From: Thinopyrum elongatum
Lineage: Eukaryota; Streptophyta; Magnoliopsida; Poales; Poaceae
Length of the DNA: 64,000 bases
NCBI GenBank assembly: GCA_011799875.1
Contig: CM022303.1
Location: forward strand, 67,449,446-67,513,445
Direction: 5' to 3'
Position 1 is the stretch's first letter, and the number at the start of each line of letters is the position of its first letter. Shown one piece after another: positions 43,239 to 53,934 of the stretch. The notes under the pieces are model-generated. The model made no database searches and was not told the origin of the DNA. It saw only the letters and a program-made list of their open reading frames with translations. The position numbers and the translations under genes are program-made.

Positions 43239-44037
43239 GCCACTATGTATAACAAACAACGTACGGGTAAGAAAATTATACAAGTAACTATATATCTAAA
43301 TCACACAAACATGATTTTTTTATATAAAAAACATAAGAACAAGAGGCTCACCAAGGTGGTGCCGGCGACGGGACGGTGCGGGCGATCGACGGTGGTTAGG
43401 ACGGGGATGGGAAGGCACTAAGTAAACCACACCTACATATGCAAACTAAGAGTTAATTTGAGCTCAAATTGCATATAAATCAAATAAACTACCACATATA
43501 ACTACTCCCAAACTAAAACCCACAAATCACTATACTTATAGAGCATTGCAAGAGCTAATCTAGCAATGAGAGATGAAAGGACAAAGTTGCTAACCTTTGT
43601 GATCACTTGGATGGATGGGGGGCCTTCAAATCTTGACAATTTTTGGGCAAAATGAAGGATGAGCTCGAGCAAAGGGGAAGAACAGAGAGGAGAGGAAAGG
43701 GGAAGAACAGAGAGCTTGGGCTCAACGAAGGGTTTATATAGGATTATCTATAGTCCCGGTTGGTGATACAAACCGGGACTAAAGGTTAGCCTCTAGTCCC
43801 GGTTCGTGCCACGAACCGGGACTAAAGGTGTTGGTGGGGCCCCAGCCTAACACCAGCCTACCACCACCTCTTTAGTCCCGGTTCGTGTCACGAACCGGTA
43901 CTAGAGGTTCAACACGAACCGGGACTAATGAGTGTCGCCCCCTAGCCATTGGAACCGGCACTAATGGTCACATTAGTGCCGGTCCGTAATTGAACCGGGA
44001 CTAATGAGGTGAACATAAGGTCATTTTTCTACTAGTG
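43239..44037. repeat. Right subterminal region of CACTA-2
   Basis: A leader-like AT-rich region precedes about eight copies of (TC)TAGTCCCGGTT or its complement between 43750 and 44000. The terminus CTACTAGTG follows. Such subterminal arrays are the transposase-binding sites in En/Spm-type elements. Confidence 0.8.
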
Positions 44038-46918
44038 CATAGCCTCCATCTCTTTTCATTTCATACATCTTCATTCTGCATAATACCACATAAAAGAATA
44101 TAGTGAGCATAATTACAGGTAATGAACGAGCACAGCTAGCTAGAGACTTAAATTATAGAAAGAAATCAATTACAGACAATAGCAACTGACGATAGATTTG
44201 TCGAGTGCGTCTTGATTGAATAACTGAAACATTTCTTGAAACTCAACCCACAAATCTTTTGCATGGAAGTAATGCTCTTCCTTAACTTTCACCATGAGGG
44301 ACTCTCGCCCATTGTTTACGTCTCTCAGGTACCACTCATGCAATGTGTGCATTCTCGTTGATAGAAGCGGGACCTCCTCAGGCTTGACCAGAGGTTGCCC
44401 GGGGACAAAATTTCATCTTATTTCCTCCTCTGTAAACCCGGGGAGTTCCTCGATGCCTAGGAGTTGTTCAACAGTGACACCGGCCTCTTCAGCCTACCTT
44501 CTATGATCATCGGTTATTACCAGCTGATCGGCGGTACTCACATGTGGTTGTACAATGAGCGGGGGGATCGATTGCACTGCTTGTTCTCCCAGCTGGGGAA
44601 CAGTTTTCCTGCTTTTTTTACCAACTGCTTGGCTCGAGCTCGAGCTCGACTCCTTATCTTTTTGTGCACGATATAACTTCTTGATAGAGTGCTCATAGTC
44701 TGAGTCCCTTTTCTTCACAGCCGGTTGAGCATTATCAATAAAGTGTTGTACGACTTTCTCAGGTACTTTCTCCTTTGGCGGCGGCGGTGGGGGGGGGGGT
44801 GGGGTTTGGTGCAAAATGGGCTTTCACTTGGGCATCCACTACGGCCATGTTTTCCTCGTCAGTCAAGTCATAAGGCAACTTCGGAAGAGGCTTGAGGCTT
44901 GGACCATATCTGAATTTCTTGCCTCTCTTCCGCTGTTGCTGAGGCGGCGGAGACGACTGACGTGGTGCCAGACTTGGAGGAGGAGGAGTCGGCTGACGCG
45001 GTGCCGGACATGGAGGAGGAAGAGTCGGCTGACGCGGTGCCGGACTTGGAGGAGGAGGAGTCGGCTGACGCGGTGCCGGACTTGGAGGAGGAGGAGTCGG
45101 CTGACGCGGTGCCGGACTTGGAGGAGGAGTCGGCTCATGCGGTGGCGGACTTGTTGCAGCAGGAGTCGGTGGCCTTGGAAAGGCGATGCAATCCTTTCTC
45201 CATAGAATGATACGATGTCTGGCCTCTCCCAGTGTGCGCTCCTTGTCACCTCCAGGAATGTCAAGCTCTAGCTCGTAATATCCTGACATCACTTCATCAA
45301 CCCCGACATGAGCATAGCCAGCTAGAATCGGATTGCAATGGAAGGTTGCTTCAGGGGGATTTGTTAAAGCATAGCCGTCCGCCACCTTCATGGATATGTT
45401 GTTCACTTTCACGTGTAACTCATAAGTAGTCCTATCTTTGATATCATCCACAGGGTATCTAGCCAGAAGTGCATCATCGGCCGGGGTGGAACCCACGCTG
45501 CTTCTCGGCATAGATGGGATGGTGCTATCCAATGCTGGATCTGCTTGCAGCTGCCACTGAGACGCCCTTTCCTGGCTAAGTGAGTCGATCTGCTCCTGCT
45601 GCCGCCTGAAAGCGCATTCCAACTCCACGTGCTTTGATTCTACCAGTTGAAGGTTGTCTGCTTCCTCCTTCCTCTTCTCCTCCTCCAGCTTCCTCTTTCT
45701 CGCACGGCTTCTGTAAGTGTCATTCCAATCCGCAAACCCATCAAACCACGGAACAACGCCTTTGCCTCGTGTTCTTCCTGGATGTTCAGGATTCTTCAGG
45801 GTGCACATAAGCTCGTCGTTCTCTCTGTTGGGCGTGAACGCCCCCGTTCGAGCCTCTTCCATTGCAACAAGTAAACCGTTGGAGGCTTCTTTAAGACTTG
45901 CCCGCTCCAAAATCAGCCCTGTCTTTGGGTCCAACTTCCCCCCATGCGCATAAAACCAAGTCCTGCACCTTTCGGACCAGCTCAATGTAACTGGAGTGAC
46001 CCCTGCAGCAATCATCTCTTGCCCAGCGATATCCCACTTAGGCCGGGCCACCTGGTAGCCACCTGGCCCCAGAATATGGTGCCACTTCTTTTTCGCAGCA
46101 TTAATCTTGTTTATTCTCGACTGTTACTGAGCTATTTTCGATTCCTTGAACTTCATGAAAGCATCCCAGTGATCTCTTGCCTTCACGAGTGCTCCCTTGA
46201 ATTCGGGAGTCTGCTTTCCTGCTTTGACGTACCCGGTCCATATATTTTTCTTGTGGTTGTTGAATGCTATCGCCATCTTCTTAAGAGCACTCTTCTTGAC
46301 TCTCTCCAGATCTGCATCTGTCAAATGATCTGGTAGGGTGAAATGTGACATGAGCGATTCCCAAAGCAGATCTTTTGCTCTTTCGGAGACAAAAGTAACT
46401 CCTGGATCTCCCTTTACTGGCTTTTTCCATTCTTGAATGGAGATCGGGATTTGGTCCCTGACAATAACTCCGCATTGACGAGTGAACTTGTTCGCATTCT
46501 TCTTAGGTTCAAGCGGTTCGCCATTTAGTTTGATGGCATCGATGTTGTACTTTACGCCATCCTGTAACTTTTTGGCCGGGCCTCGTACTGCCCTGCTACT
46601 TGTAGAAGATTTGCTCGATCCGAAGGGCTAAAAGAAGAAAGATCGATTCGTTAATATATATACAAATCAATTAAAACATGTGATGATCACCAGATGCCTT
46701 ATATAAATATACCTCACGGTGTTTTTTATTTGAAGAACATTTCCTTCGTCATCATTGTTGTGGCCTTCATCTATTCGTTCGTCTTCATCAAATATCATAC
46801 CCTCACCGGTATTGTTCAGATATTGCGAGCCGTCATCTTCAGGTTCATTCTCATCTGGGCTCGGGGAGCATATGATGTCGAACAGAGTCTCTTCTCCTTC
46901 TCTGTCGGTATTGTCCAT
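44038..46918 (-). pseudogene. CACTA-1 Ulp1-like protein, N-terminal exons
   Basis: It starts M-D-N-T-D-R-E-G-E-E-T-L-F-D at 46918. It is homologous to 29922-27000 of CACTA-2 through the S-H-F-T-L-P-D-H-L-T-D-A-D block, the K-N-P-E-H-P-G-R-T-R-G-K-G block and a Pro-rich tract of ~36-bp tandem repeats (44955-45150; P-P-P-S-P-A-P-R-Q-P-T). The F-Q-L-F-N-Q-D-A-L-D-K-S-I block follows near 44200. A G-run at 44789-44798 breaks the frame and a TAG at about 44494 truncates it. The last codons M-K-R-D-G-G-Y end exactly at the CACTA-2 insertion and continue at 25537. Confidence 0.8.
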
Positions 46919-47169
46919 AGCTTTTATTTAACTAATCCAGAAGAAAGATAAAACAATTTAGTATTCAAATTAGAATGCACGCAATCAATAAGGAAAAACT
47001 GAATCATAGTAGATAATATGCATCTCGAATAATATCACTATATATACATCTCGAATAATCCAGATAATATGCATCATCGAATATAATCTCGAGTACATCG
47101 TCTCGAATATTATCGAATAATATAATCTCGAATACATCGTCTCGAACATTATCTCGAATACATCACTAG

Positions 47170-47607
47170 CTAATATAGATCGAATATTATCGAATAATCT
47201 AGTTCACTCGCGGTTCCTGAGGCGCGGGCGGTGGACACCCAAAGAGAAGGAACCATCACATGATCATAGCTCGGGTGAGATCCCTGAAGAACCTGCCAGG
47301 TATTGGAGAACCTGACGTCCAACGCAACCATGTAGTGACAGACGTGCTCGTCCTCCTCCCTGACACGGCGATGTACCACCTCCGCAGGGGCTGGCTGCCT
47401 CCGTACCGAAAGTGGCCCATGCGACCGCCACCAAAGAAGCTCTGGGTTGACGACGGGAGCCCGGCTCCTCACCAAGCTGCGCGCCCCGGAAGGTAGCACC
47501 TCCCAGTGCCAGCCCGGCAGAGCCCAGTCCCGGACATGGCGCCTCTGAAGAAGGATGTCATCGCGAATGAGTCGACGACGAGGATGCGGGCCGGGCATCG
47601 TAGACAT
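47170..47607 (-). CDS. CACTA-1 small protein, 145 aa
   Basis: ATG 47607 (M-S-T-M-P-G-P-H-P-R-R-R-L) leads to a stop at 47170-47172. It is rich in Arg/Trp/Val (V-R-D-W-A-L-P-G-W-H-W-E-V, P-E-L-L-W-W-R-S-H-G-P). CACTA-2 carries a damaged homologue at 30192-30574, so the frame was probably a real gene of the family. No domain is recognised. It lies between the Ulp1-like gene and the GC-rich block. Confidence 0.5.
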   Translation of the reverse strand: MSTMPGPHPRRRLIRDDILLQRRHVRDWALPGWHWEVLPSGARSLVRSRAPVVNPELLWWRSHGPLSVRRQPAPAEVVHRRVREEDEHVCHYMVALDVRFSNTWQVLQGSHPSYDHVMVPSLWVSTARASGTASELDYSIIFDLY

Positions 47608-47858
47608 CGAGAACAAATTCTATGCAAATTTAACATTTTTTAAATGCTTGATTGTGATTTTTGTAAATCTTTTTCACTTAATTTTGCAAATACATGACAA
47701 ACTATCATAAATACAACATTAAGATATGTATTAACATTAAAATATTATTAATACATGGTCAACTTTTTTCTATGCAACTTTTTCCTAAGCAACTTTTTTC
47801 TATAAGTATAAAAAACTAAAAAACAGAAAATCTATGCAAATTCCACCGTTCATCTACA

Positions 47859-47917
<59 letters not shown>

Positions 47918-48023
47918 CATTGTATAAAAAAACTAAAACATACATACATATAGTGAAAAAATAATCATCTAAAACATCTAAAACATCAAAACATACATAC
48001 ATTGTATACTAATTTATAATAAT
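47608..48023. other. AT-rich spacer with (AT)n
   Basis: A low-complexity region with a pure (AT)n run at about 47863-47913. It aligns with the flanks of the SNF2 inverted repeat of CACTA-2 but does not contain that repeat. Confidence 0.7.
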
Positions 48024-49121
48024 CTAAAACATGCATGTATATCTAGTGAAAAAAATCGCCGGAGGGCCGGGGCGGCACGAGCTCACAGTGGGCGAGGTCG
48101 AGGCCGGCGACGGTCGAGGTCGGCGGGGGCGGGCGGCGCGTCGGGGGCGGCGATTGACGACGGCGGCGGGGCAGGCGGGCACGGGCGGCGTATGCGGCGC
48201 GCGCCGGGGGCGGCGTGGGCAGCACCGGCGTCGGGGGTGCCGTCGAGTCGGAGGGGAGAGGCGCGGCGGCATCAGCGACGACGAGGACGGGCTCGGGGGT
48301 AGCCTGGCGGCGTCGTCGGCGCGGGCGGAGGCGCGGGCAACGGCGGCAGCCTGGCGGCGTTGGTTCGGCGCGTCGATGGGAATGTTGTGAAAATTCATAA
48401 GTGTTGTATATATAGGAGGCACCTTTATTCCCGGTTGGAGCCACCAACCGGGACTAAAGGAATTCACCCTTTAGTCCCGGTTGGTGGCTCCAACCACGAC
48501 TAAAGGGGGGGGGGGGTCTTTAGTCGTAGTTGGAGCCACCAACCGGGACTAAAGACCTGTTCCTGGCACGGCGCACTGCGGTGGATGTTTAGTCCTACCT
48601 CGCCCGGCGAAGGGCGTCCGCACTGGTTTATAAGCCCCGGCGTGGTAGCTCTTTCGAGCTCCTCGCTAAGCAGGCCTTTGTGGGCCTATTGAACTTGTGT
48701 CGCCCTGTGGGGCTTAGTGGGCTGTGCGGGCCTGCATCCTAGCCCAACTAGAGGTTCGGCTTCTAGTTGTATGCAGGCCGTGGCGGCCCAGTAGGCGGGC
48801 TTTTTTTAATTTATTTATTTTTCAGTTTTTTTTGTTTTCTGCTTTATTTATTTTGTTTTGTTTCTGAGTTGTTTTTTGCTTTATTTAGAGTTTCTGAGTG
48901 AATCTTTTTGCTTTAGGTCAAAAAAATTATAAACTTTCTGTTAGTGCCAGTAGTTTTCACATTTGGATACTTTAAATTTGAATTATTTGAAATTTGTGTG
49001 AATCACTAGTTTGTGAATAACTTTACTTTAAAAATAGATTTTTCAGTGATTCTTTTTTCTGCTGATTAATATTAGTGTGTTTTATCATTATATTCAATTT
49101 GGTAATTCTTAGGTTTTTTGA
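48024..49121. repeat. GC-rich block and internal CACTA-type repeats of CACTA-1
   Basis: This has the same structure as 31891-32860. A GGCGNCGG-rich stretch (48060-48370) is followed by inverted CTTTAGTCCCGGTTGGTGGC / GCCACCAACCGGGACTAAAG copies (48420-48560) with an 11-bp G run near 48506. The open frames here come from base composition. Confidence 0.6.
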
Positions 49122-50583
49122 AAAATGAAATGCCTTTGTAACAGATGAGTTTTCGTCCAAAACCCTGATACTTCGAAAGAGATTGTCCATTTTGTACACG
49201 AAGTGCATCCAGTTTTTGCCGTAACTCTCTCAACTTTTTAGCACGTGCTATGTGGGTGAAATGATGATACCATGACAACTTTCAACCTTTTCAGAGTTCA
49301 TTTGTAGTGCTTTTCAATTTCAGGGTCATTTAGCTCAAAAATAATCAGTAAATGCATGAAAAATATAAAATGAAGTCAGAAAGGGTTGAAAATTGATGAC
49401 GTGGCTTTGAATGGTGCATACTGAACACACAAAAAGTCTAGAGTTGAAATAGGTTATAAAAAATGAAATGTCTTTGTAACAGATGAGTTTTCGTCCGAAA
49501 CCGTGATACTTCGAAAGAGATTGTCCATTTTGTACACAAAGTGCATCCAGTTTTTGCCGTAACCCTCTCAACTTTCTAGCATATGCTATGTGGGTGAAAT
49601 GATGATACCGTGCCAACTTTCAACCTTTTCAGAGTTTATGTGTAGTGCTTTTCAATTTCAGGGTCATTTAGCTCAAAAAATCAGTAAATGCATGAAAAAT
49701 AGCAAATGAAGTCAGAAATGGTTGAAAATTGATGACGAGGCTTTGAATGGTGCATACTGAACCCACAAAAAGTCTGGAGTTGAAATAAGTTATAAAAAAT
49801 GAAATGCCTTTGTAACAGATGAGTTTTGGTCCGAAACCCTGATGCTTCGAAAGAGATTGTCCATTTTGTACACGAAGTTCATCCAGTTTTTGCCGTAACC
49901 CTCTCAACTTTTTAGCACATGCTATGTGGGTGAAATGATGATACCATGCCAACATTCAACCTTTTCAGAGTTCATTTGTAGTGCTTTTCAATTTCAGGGT
50001 CATTTGGCTCAAAAAAATCAGTAAATGCACGAAAAATAGCAAATGAAGTCAGAAAGGGTTGAAAATTAATGACGTGGCTTTGAATGGTGCATACTGAACT
50101 TACAAAAAGTCTAGAGTTGAAATAAGTTATAAAAAATGAAATGCCTTTGTAACAGATGGGTTTTCGCCCGAAACCCTGATACTTCGAAAGAGATTGTCCA
50201 TTTTGTACACGAAGTGGATCCAGCTTTTGCCGTAACCCTCTCAACTTTTTAGCACATGCTATGTGGGTGAAATGATGATACCATGCCAACTTTCAACCTT
50301 TTCAGAGTTGATTTGTAGTGCTTTTTAATTTCAGGGTACTTTAGCTAAAAAAATCAGTAAATGCATGAAAAATAGCAAATGAAGTCAGAAAGGGTTGAAA
50401 ATTGATGATGTGGCTTTCAATGGTGCATACTGAAAGCATAAAATTTTCTACAGTGTGGTATTTTTTCAGAATTTTTGGAGTTAGAGAACTACGGATCTTC
50501 TTGCATTCTTTACAAACTGTCATGTCTTGCATTCATTTGTAGTGCTTTTCAATTTCAGGGTCATTTAGCTCAAAAAATAGCAA
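49122..50583. repeat. ~337-bp tandem array in CACTA-1 (about 4 units plus partials)
   Basis: The units start near 49130, 49468, 49806 and 50143 and match those of CACTA-2. A degenerate partial unit follows to 50583. The copy number differs from CACTA-2 (about 7), showing expansion or contraction since the elements diverged. Confidence 0.9.
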
Positions 50584-50767
50584 ATGAAGTTCTACATAAT
50601 GCATGAAATAATTTGTTTGTACATAATATTTCTTCGCGTTTCAAATACCAAAACACATAAGTACCTTAACTATTACAAAGATTCCCTCCGGTTTGTTCGA
50701 AGTGGGACTTTCCAGATATATAAGTCTGGAAACTCACTAGAGAAGAAAGTGATGACAGTGAAGCCGG

Positions 50768-53700
50768 TCACATCCTAGAGTGGGATCTTTGCGTATAAAA
50801 CTTTTTCTTCGCGTGTGTCCCTTTGCGTCGTAACCATGGACAATCTTCATCATTTAACTGGATGCTCGGGTCAATATTCACTGTGAAGGGAGCAATTTCA
50901 AGAAACTTTTCATAATCTTCTGACATGTCTGTCTTGTCCTCCACTCCCACGATGTTTCTTTTCCCTGAAAGAATTATGTGGCGCTTTGGCTCATCGTATG
51001 ATGTATTTGCTTCCTTATCTTTTCTTTTTCTCGGCTTGGTAGACATGTCCTTCACATAGAAAACCTGCGCCACATCATTGGCTAGGACGAATGGTTCGTC
51101 TGCGTACCGAAGATTCTTGAGATCCACTGTTGTTATTCCGTACTGCGGGTCTTCCTTTACCCTGCGTCCTGTCAGATTGACACATTTGCACCGAAACAAA
51201 GGGACCTTCAAACCACGTCCATAGTCAAGTTCCCATATCTCCTCTATGTAACCATAATATGTGTCCTTTGGCCTATTGGTGTTTGCTGCATCAAAGCGGA
51301 TACCACTATTTTGGTTGGTGCTCTTTTTATCTTGGTCGATCATGTAAAATGTATTCCCATTTATCTCGTACCCTTTGAAAGTCCATATATTTGAAGATGG
51401 TAACTTGGACAGCAAGTACAGCTCATCTGCAGTGTCGTCATGCATAAGACGTGTCTGCAACCAATCGGCGAAAGTCCCCGTTTGTTCACGTGTAATCCAG
51501 TCGTCAGACTGCTCCGGGTGTTTGGAGCGTAGAATATTCTTGTGTTCCTCGATATACGAGCCACCAAGGCGAAATTTTGTAGAACTGTGTAGTGTGCTTG
51601 CGCCCAAGAATGCCCGTCCATACAAATTACTTGGTCCCTTCCTAGCGTGCCTTTTCCACCCAGTCTGCCCTCATGCCGCGATTCAGGAACACCAATCGGC
51701 TTAAGGTCAGGAATAAAGTCAACACAAAACTCAGTGACCTCCTCTGTTTCATGGCCCATGGAGATGCTTCATTCTGGCCTAGCACAGTTATGAACATATT
51801 TCTTTAAGACTCGCATGAACCTGTCAAAGGGGAACATATTGTGTACGAATACATGACCCAGAATGGCAATCTCTTCGTCTAGGTGAACTAGGACATGCGT
51901 CATGATATTGAAGAAGGATGGTGGGAACACCAACTCGAAACTGACAAGACATTGCACCAAATCATTCTCTAACCTTGGTATGATTTCTGGATCGATTACC
52001 TTCTGAGAGATTGCATTTAGGAATGCACATAGCTTCACAATGGCTAATCGAACGTTTTCCAGTAGAAGCCCCCTCAATGCAACCGAAAGCAGTTGCGTCA
52101 TAATCACGTGGCAGTCATGAGACTTTAGGTTCTGGAACTTTTTCTCTGCCATATTTATTATTCCCTTTATATTCGACGAGAAGCCAGACGATACCTTCAT
52201 ATTGAGCAGACATTCAAAGAAGATTTTCCTCTCTTCTTTGGTAAGAGCGTAGCTGGCATGACCCTGATACTGCTTTGGATGCATGCCGTCTTTTCCGTGC
52301 ATACGTTGCTGGTCCTCCCGTGCCTCCGGTGTATCTTTTGTCTTCCCATACACGCCCAAGAAGTCTAGCAGGTTCACGCAAAGATTCTTCGTCACGTGCA
52401 TCACATCGATTGCAGAGCGAACCTCTAGGTCTTTCCAATAAGGTAGGTCCCAAAATATAGATTTCTTCTTCCATATGGGTGCGCATCCGTCAGCGTCATT
52501 CGGAACAGATTGTCCGCCAGGACCCTTTCCAAAGATTACTTTTAAATCCTTGACCATATCAAGTATATCATCACCAGTACGGTGGCGAGGCTTCTTCTTG
52601 TGATCTGCCTCACCGTTAAAATGCTTGCCTTTCTTTCTTACGGGATGCCTGCTCGGAAGAAATCGAAGATATCCCACGTACACATTCTTCTTACATTTAT
52701 CTAAATATATACTGTTGGTATCATCTAAACAATGCGTGCATGCATGGTATCCCTTATTTGTCTGTCCTGAAAGGTTACTGAGAGCAGGCCAATCATTGAT
52801 GGTTACAAACAACAACACATATAGGTCAAATTCCTCCTGTTTGTGATCATCCCACGCACGTACACATTTTTCATTCCACAGCTGTAAGAGTTCTTCACCT
52901 AATCGCCTTAGGTACACATCAATGTCATCGTCGGGTTGCTTAGGGCCTTGGATGAGCACTGGCATCATAATGAACTTTCGCTTCATGCACAACCAAGGAG
53001 GAAGGTTATAGATAAATAGAGTCACATGCCAGGTGCTATGATTGCTGCTCTGCTCCCCAAAAGGATTAATGCCATCTGCACTTAAACCAAACCATACGTT
53101 CCTTGTGTCATCTGCAAAATCCTCCCACTTTCTCTTGATTTTTCTCCACTGCGACCCGTCAGCGGGTACTCTCAACTTCCCGTCTTTCTTACGGTCTTCT
53201 TTGTGCCATCGCATCAACTTGGCATGCTCTTTGTTTTGGAACAAACGTTTCAACCATGGTATTATAGGAGCATACCACATCACCTTGGCAGGAATCTTCT
53301 TCATGGGGCACTCGCCCTCAACATCACCAGGGTCATCGCGGCTGATCTTATAGCGCAATGCACCACATACCGGGCATGCATTCAAGTCCTCGTACTCACC
53401 ACGGTAGAGGATGCAGTCATTAGGGCATGCATGTATCTTCTGCACCTCTAATCCTAGAGGGAAGACATCCTTCTTTGCTTTGTACGTACTGTCGGGCAAT
53501 TCGTTGTCCTTTGGAAGCATCTTCTTTAACATTATCAGCAACTTTTCAAATCCCATGTCAGATACACCATTCTTTGCCTTCCATTGCAGCAATTCCAGTG
53601 TGGTGCCCAGTTTTTTCTTGTCATCTTCGCAATTTGGGTACAACAATTTCTTGTGATCCTCTAACATGCGCTGCAACTTCAGCTTCTCCTTTTCACTTGC

Positions 53701-53934
53701 GCAGTTTCTCTTTGCATTGGCAATGGCCCGACCAAGATCATCAGCGGGCACATTTGATGCCTCTTCTTCAGCTTCTTCCCGCATTGCCGGCTCAGCTTCT
53801 TCCCCCATTGTTGTACCATCGTATTCAGGGAACCCATGGCCAGGTTAGCTGTCGTCATCCTCTTCTTCTTCATTCTCTTCCATTAGGACCCCTCTTTCTC
53901 CGTGCTTGGTCCAACAGTTATAGCCGGACATGAA
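50768..53934 (-). pseudogene. CACTA-1 TNP2 transposase, 5'-truncated
   Basis: The frame from about 53808 down to 51769 is open for 679 codons: acidic linker, Transposase_21 core (M-W-Y-A-P-I-I-P-W-L-K-R-L, W-F-G-L-S-A-D-G-I-N-P-F-G-E-Q), L-G-V-Y-G-K-T-K-D uninterrupted, and the DUF4218-like part. It then has a TGA (GGA in CACTA-2), a frameshift near 51570 and the DUF4216-like end to 50768. A TAA at 53845-53847 precedes it. Upstream of 53934 the transposase N-terminus is replaced by LINE sequence. Of the two copies this has the more complete core. Confidence 0.9.

Larger units (their letters stand above)
25538..44037 (-). mobile_element. CACTA-2 transposon, complete ends, 18.5 kb
   Basis: The termini are CACTAGTGCAGAATCGGG (25538) and TTTTTCTACTAGTG (ending 44037), with 3-bp target duplication CAT (25535-25537, 44038-44040). 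Subterminal TTTAGTCCCGGTT/AACCGGGACTAAA repeats lie at both ends (25555-25660; 43740-44010). Order from the left: Ulp1-like gene, small gene, SNF2 inverted repeat, GC-rich repeats, 336-bp tandem array, TNP2 transposase (split by a 4-kb solo LTR), and a coiled-coil membrane protein gene. It is inserted in an exon of CACTA-1 in the same orientation. Without the solo LTR it is ~14.4 kb. Confidence 0.95.
24136..53934 (-). mobile_element. CACTA-1 transposon, right end lost, hosting CACTA-2
   Basis: The left terminus CACTAGTGGAGAATCGGG at 24136 is followed by subterminal (T)TTAGTCCCGGTT / ACCGGCACTAAA repeats to about 24340. The genes are on the minus strand: Ulp1-like protein (24568-25537 plus 44038-46918), a 145-aa protein (47170-47607) and TNP2 transposase (50768-53934). 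GC-rich subterminal-like repeats (48024-48600) and a ~337-bp tandem array (49122-50583) lie between. Without the 18.5-kb CACTA-2, the visible element is ~11.3 kb. The right end is missing because sequence right of 53934 is a LINE fragment. The family is the same as CACTA-2. Confidence 0.9.

Noticed and set aside
44816..45264. Arg- or Glu-rich open frames opposite the Ulp1-like gene
   Set aside because: They are shadow translations of the 36-bp Pro-rich repeats. The same is seen at 27726-28240.
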